Shown: piece after piece, positions 50,356-58,634 of the stretch
How the letters are laid out: every line of letters begins with the position of its first letter
How positions within the stretch are numbered: position 1 is the first letter of the stretch
Source: Thermoanaerobaculia bacterium
Lineage (GTDB): Bacteria; Acidobacteriota; Thermoanaerobaculia; Multivoradales; JAHZIX01
Assembly (NCBI GenBank): GCA_027069135.1
Contig: JALXFE010000263.1
Span: forward strand, 1-58,696
Direction of reading: 5' to 3'
DNA: 58,696 bases
The notes under the pieces: model-generated
Told to the model about the DNA's origin: nothing
The model's database searches: none
The model's input: the letters and a program-made list of their open reading frames with translations, nothing else
Made by a program: the position numbers and the translations under genes

Positions 50356-50491
50356 GGGGCTCCGCGGTCCTCACCGCGGTCCTCGCCGCCGGGGTCGTCC
50401 CGCTTTATTGTGAAGCGCACTTCCCTTGCAACGGTGACCGAGATCTTGCCATGAAGGCAGGGTGCTGGAGTTGCCCGGAAAAGAGGAAAAG

Positions 50492-50596
50492 ATGCTCGAT
50501 GTCTTGATCCAATGGATCCTTTCCATCTGGACGGCGGACTCCTCGAACGACGACCCTGAGGGCGGTCCGATGATCGATCCAAACGGTCATACCTAA
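50492..50596 (+). CDS. Candidate 34-residue peptide
   Basis: A short open frame with AGAGGA close before its ATG. It encodes a hydrophobic start (MLDVLIQWILSIW) and a polar tail ending GGPMIDPNGHT. A GTG ten codons upstream in the same frame is an alternative start. A hairpin with a T-rich tail lies 26 bases after the stop, so the gene would be a complete small transcription unit before the TPR gene at 50729. I do not recognise the peptide. It could be a small secreted or membrane-active peptide, or chance. Confidence 0.4.
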   Translation: MLDVLIQWILSIWTADSSNDDPEGGPMIDPNGHT

Positions 50597-50621
50597 AAAG
50601 TCGGTCCACCTTCTTTCCCGG

Positions 50622-50648
50622 ACCCGGGGTGCCCCGGGCCCTTCTTTT
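50622..50648 (+). terminator. Rho-independent terminator after the small frame
   Basis: CCCGGGG (50623-50629) pairs with CCCCGGG (50632-50638), followed by CCCTTCTTTT. It could also act as an attenuator in front of the TPR gene, which begins 80 bases on. Confidence 0.65.
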
Positions 50649-50728
50649 AGCGGGCCTTTGTTGGTTTCAGGGCTGTTCGACTTCGCCCGATAAACGGGAA
50701 ACTCAAATGTCGTGGTACAAATTACGCA

Positions 50729-52006
50729 ATGGAACACGACAGCAGAGAAGTACCTGTGGAAGAGTGGCTGGGCACGAGAATCCTGGAGCGTCTCCTCATC
50801 GGCGGCGAGCCGGTCGACCTGGGCGAGTATCAGGCGAGCTTTCAGCAGGCGTCGAAGAAATCGGGGTCCTCAGGCCAGAGATTCAAAGAGGAGAAACTCG
50901 CCGCGCGGAAAGAAGTTGCAGCCCTCCTCAAACTAGCGCTGCCAGCCCGTCGGAAGCGGCTCAAGCGGAACTACTGGCGACTCAAATCCCGCTCGGTCAT
51001 CTGCGAATTGCTCCGTCGGAGCCGAGCAGCGGTTTGGACGGATCTCCCGAGGGCGGAACAGCTCGCCGAGGATGCCCTCCAGGTATTGCGCCAGATCAAG
51101 GGGCATCGCCTGGTATGGAATGCCGGCGGCAAGCTCGGCTTGGCGGATCTCGAAGCTCGGATTTACGGCCAGCTGGGCAATACGGCTCGCCTCCGGCGCC
51201 AATGGCCGGCGGCCTTTGAGCGCTTTACGCGGGCGTTCAAAGCGTGGGATCTTGGCAGCCTCGATCCGGAAATCGAGGCAGAGCTCCATTCCCTCTACGG
51301 ATCCCTGCTGAGAGACCGCCAACACCTTGAGACCGCTCTCGAAAGCCTGACGACAGCTGCCGGCATCTACCAAGAGCTCGAGCAGGAACATCGCCGCGGC
51401 CGGGTGGCCCTCCAACTGGCGACCGTGCTTTGGGAGTTGGGGGGCTACGAGGACGCGACCCGGGTTCATATGGACGGGGTGCTGCTTCTCGACGAGCGGA
51501 AAGAGCCGGAAACTACGTTGGCGGCCTGGTCTAACCTGGCGAATCTGTACCTCGATCTGGACAAGATTTATGAGGCAAACTCGGTGCTCAAATCGAGCGT
51601 GGGACTCGCCCGAACCCTGGCCAAGAATTCGGCCGCCCGCATATGCTGGTTATGGGTGGCAGGCCGCGTCGCCCTGGTTCGCAACGATGACCGTGCGGCG
51701 GAGCGTCGTCTCCTCAGGGTGCGGGCGTACTTCTCGACTCGCGGTGATGCCTACAACGCCGGCCGAGCCGGTCTTGATCTCTCCCGGCTGTTTGCTTCCC
51801 GGGGTCGCCTGGAGGATCTCCACGCGATCATGCCTTCGACGGTGGAGCAGTTGCTGAACCAGGACCTCCACCGGGACGCAAAGCTCGCCGTCGAGGCCTA
51901 CCGCCAGGCTGTTGAAGAACGCAGGGAGCAAGTGCTCGCCACCATCCTCAGTGCTGCGGCAGCACTGAAGTGTCGGTCCAAGCTCCCAGGAGGGCAGGGG
52001 GAATGA
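50729..52006 (+). CDS. TPR-repeat protein, no signal peptide
   Basis: 425 residues with no signal peptide or membrane segment, so probably cytoplasmic. The first 110 residues are helical and strongly basic in part (LPARRKRLKRNYWRLKSR). From about 120 the chain is a series of TPR-like helix pairs (ARIYGQLGNTARLRRQWPAA, AAWSNLANLYLDLDKIYEAN), with regular Leu/Ala spacing to about 370. No helix-turn-helix is evident. Proteins of this shape often work as peptide- or protein-sensing adaptors. It follows a possible small peptide gene and overlaps the start of the next gene (ATGA), so the two downstream genes form an operon. No function is assigned. Confidence 0.8.
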   Translation: MEHDSREVPVEEWLGTRILERLLIGGEPVDLGEYQASFQQASKKSGSSGQRFKEEKLAARKEVAALLKLALPARRKRLKRNYWRLKSRSVICELLRRSRAAVWTDLPRAEQLAEDALQVLRQIKGHRLVWNAGGKLGLADLEARIYGQLGNTARLRRQWPAAFERFTRAFKAWDLGSLDPEIEAELHSLYGSLLRDRQHLETALESLTTAAGIYQELEQEHRRGRVALQLATVLWELGGYEDATRVHMDGVLLLDERKEPETTLAAWSNLANLYLDLDKIYEANSVLKSSVGLARTLAKNSAARICWLWVAGRVALVRNDDRAAERRLLRVRAYFSTRGDAYNAGRAGLDLSRLFASRGRLEDLHAIMPSTVEQLLNQDLHRDAKLAVEAYRQAVEERREQVLATILSAAAALKCRSKLPGGQGE

Positions 52007-52356
52007 GCCTGCCCGTAGGTTCCGGCGGTTCTGCCGAATGGAACCGTTTGACAGTGTTCCGAGAGACGTTCCTGAGCCTGAGGCTTCCGAAGCAGGTCGC
52101 TATCGCAGCGCGTGTTCTGGGTTGGCTTCTCTCTCGGGAGTCTCAACGATGCTTCCCGGAGCCGGGGAAAGGGGATGCGGTCCGGCAGTTCTTGCTGGCG
52201 GCGGCGCGAGATCTCCGATTCCTAGAGGGCTTCCTCAAGGATGAGAGACCGGACATCTCTTCGGAACCCTGGGCCGCGAGTCGCGTCCTGATAGCGCACC
52301 AAGTCGCGGAATCCCTGAGCCAGTTGGCCGGAACCCTCGAGGCGGCCAGTCGATGA
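52003..52356 (+). CDS. Small hypothetical protein
   Basis: 117 residues from the ATG that overlaps the TPR gene's stop (ATGA at 52003-52006). It is mostly helical (RLTVFRETFLSLRLPKQVAI, VRQFLLAAARDLRFLEGFLK), with no signal peptide, membrane helix or known motif. Translational coupling suggests it works with the TPR protein. It has a coding-like composition, and the strong terminator 38 bases after its stop marks it as the last gene of the unit. Not recognised. Confidence 0.65.
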   Translation: MSLPVGSGGSAEWNRLTVFRETFLSLRLPKQVAIAARVLGWLLSRESQRCFPEPGKGDAVRQFLLAAARDLRFLEGFLKDERPDISSEPWAASRVLIAHQVAESLSQLAGTLEAASR

Positions 52357-52393
52357 TCTCAACAAATTCTCCCAGGAAGGGAATCTCGGGTAC

Positions 52394-52461
52394 CCGGACG
52401 GACGAGGTCGGTGTTGTTTCTCAGCGCATCTCACCTCTCCCCTCGTCCGTCCGGTCTTTTT
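52394..52461 (+). terminator. Strong terminator of the TPR operon
   Basis: CCGGACGGACGAGG (52394-52407) pairs perfectly over 14 bases with CCTCGTCCGTCCGG (52441-52454) across a 33-base loop, followed by TCTTTTT. It insulates the following large gene. Confidence 0.88.
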
Positions 52462-52504
52462 CTCCTCGGGGAGTTACCCGGACCGGGAGCACCGGAGACA
52501 CGGC

Positions 52505-55500
52505 ATGATCGCAGCGACTAAGCCACGGACCCTCGCCATCGCAGGCTTGAGTCTCGCCCTCCTAGCAGGGTCTTCCGCATCGAGAGCGCAGAATGGTCCG
52601 GAGGGCCTCGCGCCGATTTTCTTGGACGGCTTTGAGAGCGGGGATTATTTCGGTTGGTCCGGCGCTGAATTCGGAGCTTCAGATCGGACACCGCCGCAGC
52701 TCCAGGTCGTTCTCCCGGCGGGCCCGATTGTCTTTAACGATACAACCCCCGCGATCCAACTGGACTACTCGGACGCCGATGCAGGTATAGCTCCCGGAAG
52801 CTTCGGAATAGAGCTCGATGGCGCTGATATCTTGGATACCTGCTCGGTCTCGAACGACTCCGCCCTATGCGAATCGCCATCCTTATCCGAAGGGGCTCAT
52901 GTCTTGCGAGCTCGGGTCTGGGACCTTGCGGGTACTCGAGGAGTTGTCGAGCTGAGCTTCGACTTCGTCATCGATACGCAGATCCCGACCCTCACCATAG
53001 AGTCCCCCCCACCGGGGGTGCTTTACGAGGATTTCACCCCGGGCATCGAGTTGTCTTACGGAGACCTTATCGCGGGAATCGACGTAGCCACCCTGGTCGT
53101 CGAGGTGGATAGTGATGACATCGCGGCGACCTGTGACGTGACAGTGGCTTCGGCTGTGTGCTACTCCGCGCTCCTCGATCCCGGGATCCATACGCTGTTG
53201 GGCCGGATTCGGGATCTGGCGGGCAATGAGGCGCAGGCGAGCGTATCCTTCGAGCTGCGAGAAGACAGCGGCCCTCCGACGGTGACCATCACAAACCCCG
53301 CTGATGGCGTGCTCGTCTCGGATCCGGTCCTCACCATCTCCGGGACAGCTACCGACGATGGCGACGTCTTCTCAGTCGAGGTCAGCGGAGTCCTCGCGAC
53401 CCGGACGGGGGATGCCTTCTCGGCCGAGGTGACCCTCGAAGAGGGCTTCAACCGCGTGGTGGCCGTCGCCACAGATGTCAATGGCAAGCAGGCGAGCGCA
53501 GCTGTTGCGGTGACCCTCGATTCGGAGGCACCGACGCTTCAGATCTCTTCACCCCGAGATGGGCAGCTGAGCAATGCCGGGACCATCGGGGTGGCGGGCG
53601 AGGTGGCAGACCTAGGCGGTTCCGTGGCCGTGGTGGTCAATGGAGCCCCGGTTCCCGTGACCGAGGGCCAGTTCGAGACGGCAGCCGCCCTGGTGGAGGG
53701 AATGAACACCATCTTGGCCGAGGCCAGCGACGAGGCCGGGAATCTTACCTCTGTGTCCCTCGAGGTCCGGAGATTGACCGTCCCGGAGGTCACCATCACG
53801 AGCCCGACGGAAGGTAGCCTGGTGACGGCCGCGATGATCGAAGTTTCGGGTACGATTTCAGATCCGACGGCGTCGGTTTCGGTGAACGGGGTTGTTGCAG
53901 CGATTGCCGGGAGTAGCTTTTTGGCCACCGGTGTGCCGGTGAGCGGGGGCAGGACCCTTCTCTCCGCGGTGGCGACCCTACCGACGGGGGCTGAGGCGAG
54001 TGCCAAAACGACGGTGTTTCGCGACACCGAACCGCCACGGGTGACGATCTACGAACCCCAGGAAGGTGCGGTGGTCTTCGAGTCCAGCGTCGAGGTATCG
54101 GGCTTGGTCAACGATACCGTTCTCGGCACGGTGAACGGGGCTCAGGTGACCGTCGAGGTCAATGGCGTCCCGGCAGCGGTGAGCAACAGGAGTTTCTTCT
54201 TGCCGGCAGTCGCTCTCCAAGGGGGCGAGAATCTCTTGGGTGTGGTCGCAGAAGACGCGAGCGGGAACATGGCAAGCGCATCGGTCACTGTTTTCCAGGA
54301 AGCGCCCACCGTGCCCTGGATCCAGGTCGAGAGCGGAAATCACCAGGCCTCCATCATCGGCACGGGACTGCCAGCTCCCCTGCAGGCGAAGCTCCTCGAT
54401 GGAGCCGGAAGTCCCGTGGCTGGGGAGACCGTCGTCTTTTCCATCGTCCAGGGAAACGGCACCCTCGCCGGTGGCGGACGCTCCCAAATCGCCATTACGG
54501 ACGGCGCCGGAATCGCCGGGGCCACCTTCGCCCTGGGCACCCGAGCGGGCGTCGGGAATCACCGCGTCGAGGCCACTTCCGCCGGCTTCCAGGGGAAGGC
54601 CATCTTTTCGGCCACAGGCCTTGTCGATGCCCCCGCACTCCTGCATATTGACAGTGGTGCCCAGCAAAGCGGCGCCACAGATCAGTTCCTCCCGGACCCG
54701 TTCGCCATCGTGGTGACAGATATCGGCTTCAACCGTCTCGGAGGAGTCCCGGTACTCTTTGAGGTTCTCCAGGGTCTCGGACGCTTCGCGAACGGGGAGA
54801 CCTCCATCACGCTTACCAGCGACGGGGACGGCCGCGCCGCAGCTGGTTACCGCCTGGGGTCGGAAGAAGGAATCTCGAACGAGGTTGTGACAGCACGGGT
54901 TCCGGTAAATCCGGGCATTCCCCCCGTGACCTTCGTCGCCTCGGCTCTGGCCGCTGGTGACCCGGCGGACACCCGGGTCTCCGGCATCGTCCTCGACAAC
55001 GCGAACCGACCGGTCCCCGGCGCCTCGGTCGGAATTGCCGGGACCGGCCTTTCGACCCAGACCGATGCCAGCGGCCTCTTTTCTCTCACCGGAGTTCCCG
55101 TAGGTACCTTCCTCCTCGAAGTAGACGGCACCACCACGACCCTGCCCGGGACCTGGCCCCATTTGGAGTTTGAGCTCACCACCATCGCCGGCCGGGACAA
55201 CACCCTGGGCCGGCCGATCTACCTCTTGCCCCTGGATATGGCTCGTGGTTTGCAAGTCAGTGAAACGGAAGGAGGAGTGCTGAGAGTGCCAGAGCTGCCC
55301 GGGTTCTCTTTGGAAATCGCGCCGGGTTCCGTGACATTTCCCGACGGCAGCCCCTCGGGATTGATCAGCGCAACGCTGGTCCATGGCGACAAGGTGCCCA
55401 TGGTGCCCAACTTCGGCCAGCAGCCCAACTTCATCGTCACCCTCCAACCGGCAGGGGCCACCTTCGACCCACCAGCCCGGATCACCCTACCCAACACGGA

Positions 55501-56908
55501 TGGACTGGCCCCCGGTGAGGTCACCGAGCTCTACTCTTTCGACCACGACCTGGGGCAGTTTGTCAGCATCGGCCCGGGCAGCGTCAGCCCGGACGGCACC
55601 ATCGTCGCCTCTGACCCGGGAGTCGGGGTTCTCAAGGCTGGCTGGCACTGCGGGGGCAACCCGGTACGGTCCGGCACGCCCCATGATTGCCCCCAATGCA
55701 AAGTCTGCAATGGCAGCAGCTGCGTGCCCGGTTGCCCATTTCCCCGCTCCGATATCGACGCGGCGACGGCAGCGGCTCGGGGACTGTGCTTTTGCAGCTG
55801 CGATGACCGCAATCCCTGCACCGGGAACGATTGCTGTTCCAACGGTTTCTGCCTCGGCACGCCCATCGAAGTCGAGATCCTGGAGCCTCCGGACAACCCC
55901 AATCCCCAGGACGCCGACTTCGCCACCAACTTCACCTTCCTCTCCACCGATACGATCATGTCCCGGGCCGTCCTCACCCCCGACGACGGCGACCCCCAAC
56001 GGCTGATGTGGCATGTACGCCCCGCCATCGGGACCATCAAGAATCCCACCCCCGCAAACATGCGGGGACTCGACTTCAGCTTCCAGCCGGATATTACGCA
56101 CCCGCCGTATCGGCCGGGTCGCAGATGTGCGAGTCCCGGTAATGGGGACTGCAACCGATCGGAGGCCCTATCCTTCGACATCGAGGCGAGGTTCTGTGCC
56201 AACGGAGAAGTCGTAAGAATCACTCAGGACCAGATCGATATTGTGCGCCAGGAGTACGTCAATCATGGGCGTCCGGTCCCGACTCGAGAGGAATTCTCCG
56301 TACCCACAGCGACGACAAGTTTTTCGGTAGCAGAGATCACAAGGAACTCTTCGTACACCATCGTCCGCGGAGACCCTGGCGGATTGGCTCAGAATGTCCG
56401 GGATGAGTACAACCGCCTGATCAACGATGACGTCCAGGTCATTCCCGTTGGCATGGGCGGCCTTCCGCCGACGGACGTAGTAGTAAATCCCGGAGCTACC
56501 ATCGCTCTCGTAGGCGCTTTGCTTGACACAGCGCCGTGCAACAACGCGCCGAACCCACCGGACTGTGACGACATGGTAATGGGGAGGACGATCATCGCTG
56601 GTCCGAACGGTATCTCTGAGACTGAGGCTGTAAACCGGACTACAAATTTCGGTTTGAGACTAAGTAGTGGATGGCGAAATCCTGAACGCAACGAGGCTGT
56701 TGGAGGAATTCCTAACAGCCGCCACCAACGCGGAGGTGCCGTGGATTTACAGATATCAGGATCAGTGCCCGGGAAAACTGGGGCGGAGCTATATTGTATC
56801 TTGCTGACTGCTGGAAATAGGGTGGGCTCGAACGCGCTTTCAGAAAGAGGTCCGACGCCGGAACCTTGTGACAGTAACGATGTAACCCACGTGCACGTGA
56901 ACCAATGA
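52505..56908 (+). CDS. Large multi-Ig exported protein with C-terminal M15-type DD-peptidase domain (toxin-like)
   Basis: 1467 residues; GGAG lies about ten bases before the ATG. A signal peptide ends SRAQNG, followed by a DGFESG motif (41-46). Residues 60-600 are about six Ig-like modules with VTI(T/Y)xP openings (VTITNPADGVLVSDPVLTI, VTITSPTEGSLVTAAMIEV). A Big_1-like module follows (DGAGSPVAGETVVFSIVQGN), then a carboxypeptidase-regulatory-like module (VSGIVLDNANRPVPGASVGI), a ZU5-like part and a Cys-rich segment (about 1055-1115). The last 280 residues end in a zinc peptidase: SGWRNPERNEAVGGIPNSRH with ligands H1407 and D1414 (H-x6-D), and HVH at 1462-1464. This is the M15 peptidase pattern of D,D-carboxypeptidases and endopeptidases. 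A long exported stalk with a C-terminal cell-wall enzyme, next to a small exported gene and a second copy of the same domain, suggests a polymorphic toxin. A self-wall remodelling enzyme is the alternative. Confidence 0.85.
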   Translation: MIAATKPRTLAIAGLSLALLAGSSASRAQNGPEGLAPIFLDGFESGDYFGWSGAEFGASDRTPPQLQVVLPAGPIVFNDTTPAIQLDYSDADAGIAPGSFGIELDGADILDTCSVSNDSALCESPSLSEGAHVLRARVWDLAGTRGVVELSFDFVIDTQIPTLTIESPPPGVLYEDFTPGIELSYGDLIAGIDVATLVVEVDSDDIAATCDVTVASAVCYSALLDPGIHTLLGRIRDLAGNEAQASVSFELREDSGPPTVTITNPADGVLVSDPVLTISGTATDDGDVFSVEVSGVLATRTGDAFSAEVTLEEGFNRVVAVATDVNGKQASAAVAVTLDSEAPTLQISSPRDGQLSNAGTIGVAGEVADLGGSVAVVVNGAPVPVTEGQFETAAALVEGMNTILAEASDEAGNLTSVSLEVRRLTVPEVTITSPTEGSLVTAAMIEVSGTISDPTASVSVNGVVAAIAGSSFLATGVPVSGGRTLLSAVATLPTGAEASAKTTVFRDTEPPRVTIYEPQEGAVVFESSVEVSGLVNDTVLGTVNGAQVTVEVNGVPAAVSNRSFFLPAVALQGGENLLGVVAEDASGNMASASVTVFQEAPTVPWIQVESGNHQASIIGTGLPAPLQAKLLDGAGSPVAGETVVFSIVQGNGTLAGGGRSQIAITDGAGIAGATFALGTRAGVGNHRVEATSAGFQGKAIFSATGLVDAPALLHIDSGAQQSGATDQFLPDPFAIVVTDIGFNRLGGVPVLFEVLQGLGRFANGETSITLTSDGDGRAAAGYRLGSEEGISNEVVTARVPVNPGIPPVTFVASALAAGDPADTRVSGIVLDNANRPVPGASVGIAGTGLSTQTDASGLFSLTGVPVGTFLLEVDGTTTTLPGTWPHLEFELTTIAGRDNTLGRPIYLLPLDMARGLQVSETEGGVLRVPELPGFSLEIAPGSVTFPDGSPSGLISATLVHGDKVPMVPNFGQQPNFIVTLQPAGATFDPPARITLPNTDGLAPGEVTELYSFDHDLGQFVSIGPGSVSPDGTIVASDPGVGVLKAGWHCGGNPVRSGTPHDCPQCKVCNGSSCVPGCPFPRSDIDAATAAARGLCFCSCDDRNPCTGNDCCSNGFCLGTPIEVEILEPPDNPNPQDADFATNFTFLSTDTIMSRAVLTPDDGDPQRLMWHVRPAIGTIKNPTPANMRGLDFSFQPDITHPPYRPGRRCASPGNGDCNRSEALSFDIEARFCANGEVVRITQDQIDIVRQEYVNHGRPVPTREEFSVPTATTSFSVAEITRNSSYTIVRGDPGGLAQNVRDEYNRLINDDVQVIPVGMGGLPPTDVVVNPGATIALVGALLDTAPCNNAPNPPDCDDMVMGRTIIAGPNGISETEAVNRTTNFGLRLSSGWRNPERNEAVGGIPNSRHQRGGAVDLQISGSVPGKTGAELYCILLTAGNRVGSNALSERGPTPEPCDSNDVTHVHVNQ
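56060..56318 (+). repeat. Module-boundary repeat, copy A
   Basis: 259 bases identical to 57748-58006 except one base. Both begin at ATGCGGGGACTCG. Upstream of that the two loci are unrelated; downstream they are homologous but clearly diverged. The repeat encodes the start of the C-terminal module. Confidence 0.95.
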
Positions 56909-56938
56909 AGACCCTGCGAAAACAAAAGGAGTCTATTC

Positions 56939-57613
56939 TTGCTCTTGAGAATGCTATCTCTAATGCTACTTGTTCAGTTCATCGGGCCAGATGCCAAGTC
57001 CGAGGACCTTTCTAGAAAAGCAGAAGAACTCTTTAATGAAGGATCTGCTCTTATCGAGTGGAACAATCACGACAGCACAGACGCTACGAAATCTGGTTTG
57101 GAGCGTGGCATTGAGCTGGTCCGGAGAGCCGTCGAGTTAGGCTATCCGGACATCAGATCCGCGTATCTTCTGCTCGCTGCCGCAAATAACGACCTCGCAT
57201 TCTCTTACCATGGAGGAGAAGGGGAAGAATTTGACGATATCGCCGAGCACCGTGACGACTACTATCGCCGCCTCCTGGAGCTCTACCCCAATGATGCTGA
57301 AGTTCTATTTCAAAATTCGGATCTGGTTGGAGGAAAGGGTTTCGAACTCGACCTACTTAGACGCGCAGTGGAGGCGGATCCGAATCATGCAGAGAGCAAT
57401 TTCTATCTTGGAATATATCTGATGCAGGCAGGTAACTATGAAGAAGGGATTCCGTTTGCGCGCCGAGGAATCGAGAACTGTGGAGCATTGGTGTTCCTTG
57501 CGCACTCACAAAGGTTCTTGGATCTTCTTCGCAGCTCAGGGCGTCATAAGGATGTGCAAGATTTCGAGGAGCACTACAAGGAGCTCGAGATCGAAAACCT
57601 GGGTCAGCCGTAG
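56939..57613 (+). CDS. Small exported TPR-like protein, candidate immunity protein
   Basis: 224 residues from a TTG at 56939, chosen because AAAGGAG lies seven to eight bases upstream and a signal-like start follows (MLLRMLSLMLLVQFIG). The mature part is helical, with TPR- or Sel1-like pairs (GIELVRRAVELGYPDIRSAY, AVEADPNHAESNFYLGIYLM). The gene begins 30 bases after the M15-domain gene and is visibly richer in A+T than its neighbours. Position, small size and export to the compartment where a peptidoglycan enzyme would act all fit an immunity protein. There is no direct sequence evidence for inhibition, and a helper or chaperone role is possible. Confidence 0.7.
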   Translation: MLLRMLSLMLLVQFIGPDAKSEDLSRKAEELFNEGSALIEWNNHDSTDATKSGLERGIELVRRAVELGYPDIRSAYLLLAAANNDLAFSYHGGEGEEFDDIAEHRDDYYRRLLELYPNDAEVLFQNSDLVGGKGFELDLLRRAVEADPNHAESNFYLGIYLMQAGNYEEGIPFARRGIENCGALVFLAHSQRFLDLLRSSGRHKDVQDFEEHYKELEIENLGQP

Positions 57614-57624
57614 ATGATCTGGAG

Positions 57625-58602
57625 ATGGTTACCTTCTCACATGTCCGGCGCAATCTAAGAACCTGTCGGTGGAGTGGAGATCGCAATGACTTTCAGCATT
57701 CTTGCCTGGTATCGATCATCGCTTTTCTAGGGCATTCCCTGGCAGATATGCGGGGACTCGACTTCAGCTTCCAGCCGGATATTACGCACCCGCCGTATCG
57801 GCCGGGTCGCAGATGCGCGAGTCCCGGTAATGGGGACTGCAACCGATCGGAGGCCCTATCCTTCGACATCGAGGCGAGGTTCTGTGCCAACGGAGAAGTC
57901 GTAAGAATCACTCAGGACCAGATCGATATTGTGCGCCAGGAGTACGTCAATCATGGGCGTCCGGTCCCGACTCGAGAGGAATTCTCCGTACCCACAGCGA
58001 CGACAAATTTCTCAGTGGCAGAGATCACTGCTAATAACTCCTATTCGATTGTTCGAGGCGATCCCGGAGGTCTGGCTCAAGACGTCCGGGATGAGTACAA
58101 CCGTCTCATCAACGATGACGTCCAGGTCGTTCCCGTCGGCATGGGCGGCCTTCCACCGACGGAGATCGTGGTGAATCCTGGAGCTACCATCGCTCGCGTA
58201 GGCGCGTTACTTGACACAGCGCCGTGCAACAACGCGCCGAACCCGCCGGACTGTGATGACATGGTAATGGGGAGGACGATCATCGCTGGACCCAATGGCA
58301 TCGCCGAGACTGAAGCCGTCAACAGAACTACAGACTTCGGATTAAAGCTGAACAGTGGGTGGAGGAACCCGGAGAGAAACGAAGCTGTTGGAGGGATTCC
58401 TAATAGCAACCACCAGCGAGGTGGGGCGGTCGATCTAAAACCGTTAGCTGGAGTCTCCATTCCTGGAAAAACCCGTTCAGAATTATTCTGTATTTTGCTG
58501 ACAGCCGGTATGCGGACTGGGAGCAACGCGCTCTCTGAAAAGGGGCCTAAGAAGAGGAACTGCAATCTGTCTGGTGTTACTCACGTTCATGTGAACCAGT
58601 GA
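57625..58602 (+). CDS. Stand-alone copy of the M15-type C-terminal module (orphan toxin-like)
   Basis: Up to 325 residues. From MRGLDF (57748) onward it matches the C-terminus of the 1467-residue protein: the first 86 residues are identical and the rest is highly similar. The zinc motif is intact (SGWRNPERNEAVGGIPNSNH, with D six residues further, and THVHVNQ at the end). The 41 residues from the ATG at 57625 are unlike the parent. They contain a basic start and a hydrophobic stretch (CLVSIIAFLGHSLAD) that could be a poor signal peptide, or merely open sequence before a cassette. So it is either a secreted DD-peptidase or a silent orphan module awaiting recombination into the large gene. It lacks the Ig stalk and Cys-rich part. 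Confidence 0.75.
   Translation: MVTFSHVRRNLRTCRWSGDRNDFQHSCLVSIIAFLGHSLADMRGLDFSFQPDITHPPYRPGRRCASPGNGDCNRSEALSFDIEARFCANGEVVRITQDQIDIVRQEYVNHGRPVPTREEFSVPTATTNFSVAEITANNSYSIVRGDPGGLAQDVRDEYNRLINDDVQVVPVGMGGLPPTEIVVNPGATIARVGALLDTAPCNNAPNPPDCDDMVMGRTIIAGPNGIAETEAVNRTTDFGLKLNSGWRNPERNEAVGGIPNSNHQRGGAVDLKPLAGVSIPGKTRSELFCILLTAGMRTGSNALSEKGPKKRNCNLSGVTHVHVNQ
57748..58006 (+). repeat. Module-boundary repeat, copy B
   Basis: Direct repeat of 56060-56318, 1688 bases downstream, with one difference. It would allow homologous replacement of the large protein's C-terminus, deleting the intervening small gene. Confidence 0.95.
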
Positions 58603-58634
58603 AGTTAGTACTAGAAATATAGGGAGAAACCCTG

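Noticed and set aside
50291-50374. N-terminal extension of the TetR protein
   Set aside because: The extra codons translate two palindromic operators and the promoter, so this is regulatory DNA.
56060-58602. Assembly duplication of the M15 module
   Set aside because: The catalytic parts have diverged at many positions and the flanks are different, so the copies are real; only the 259-base block is near identical.
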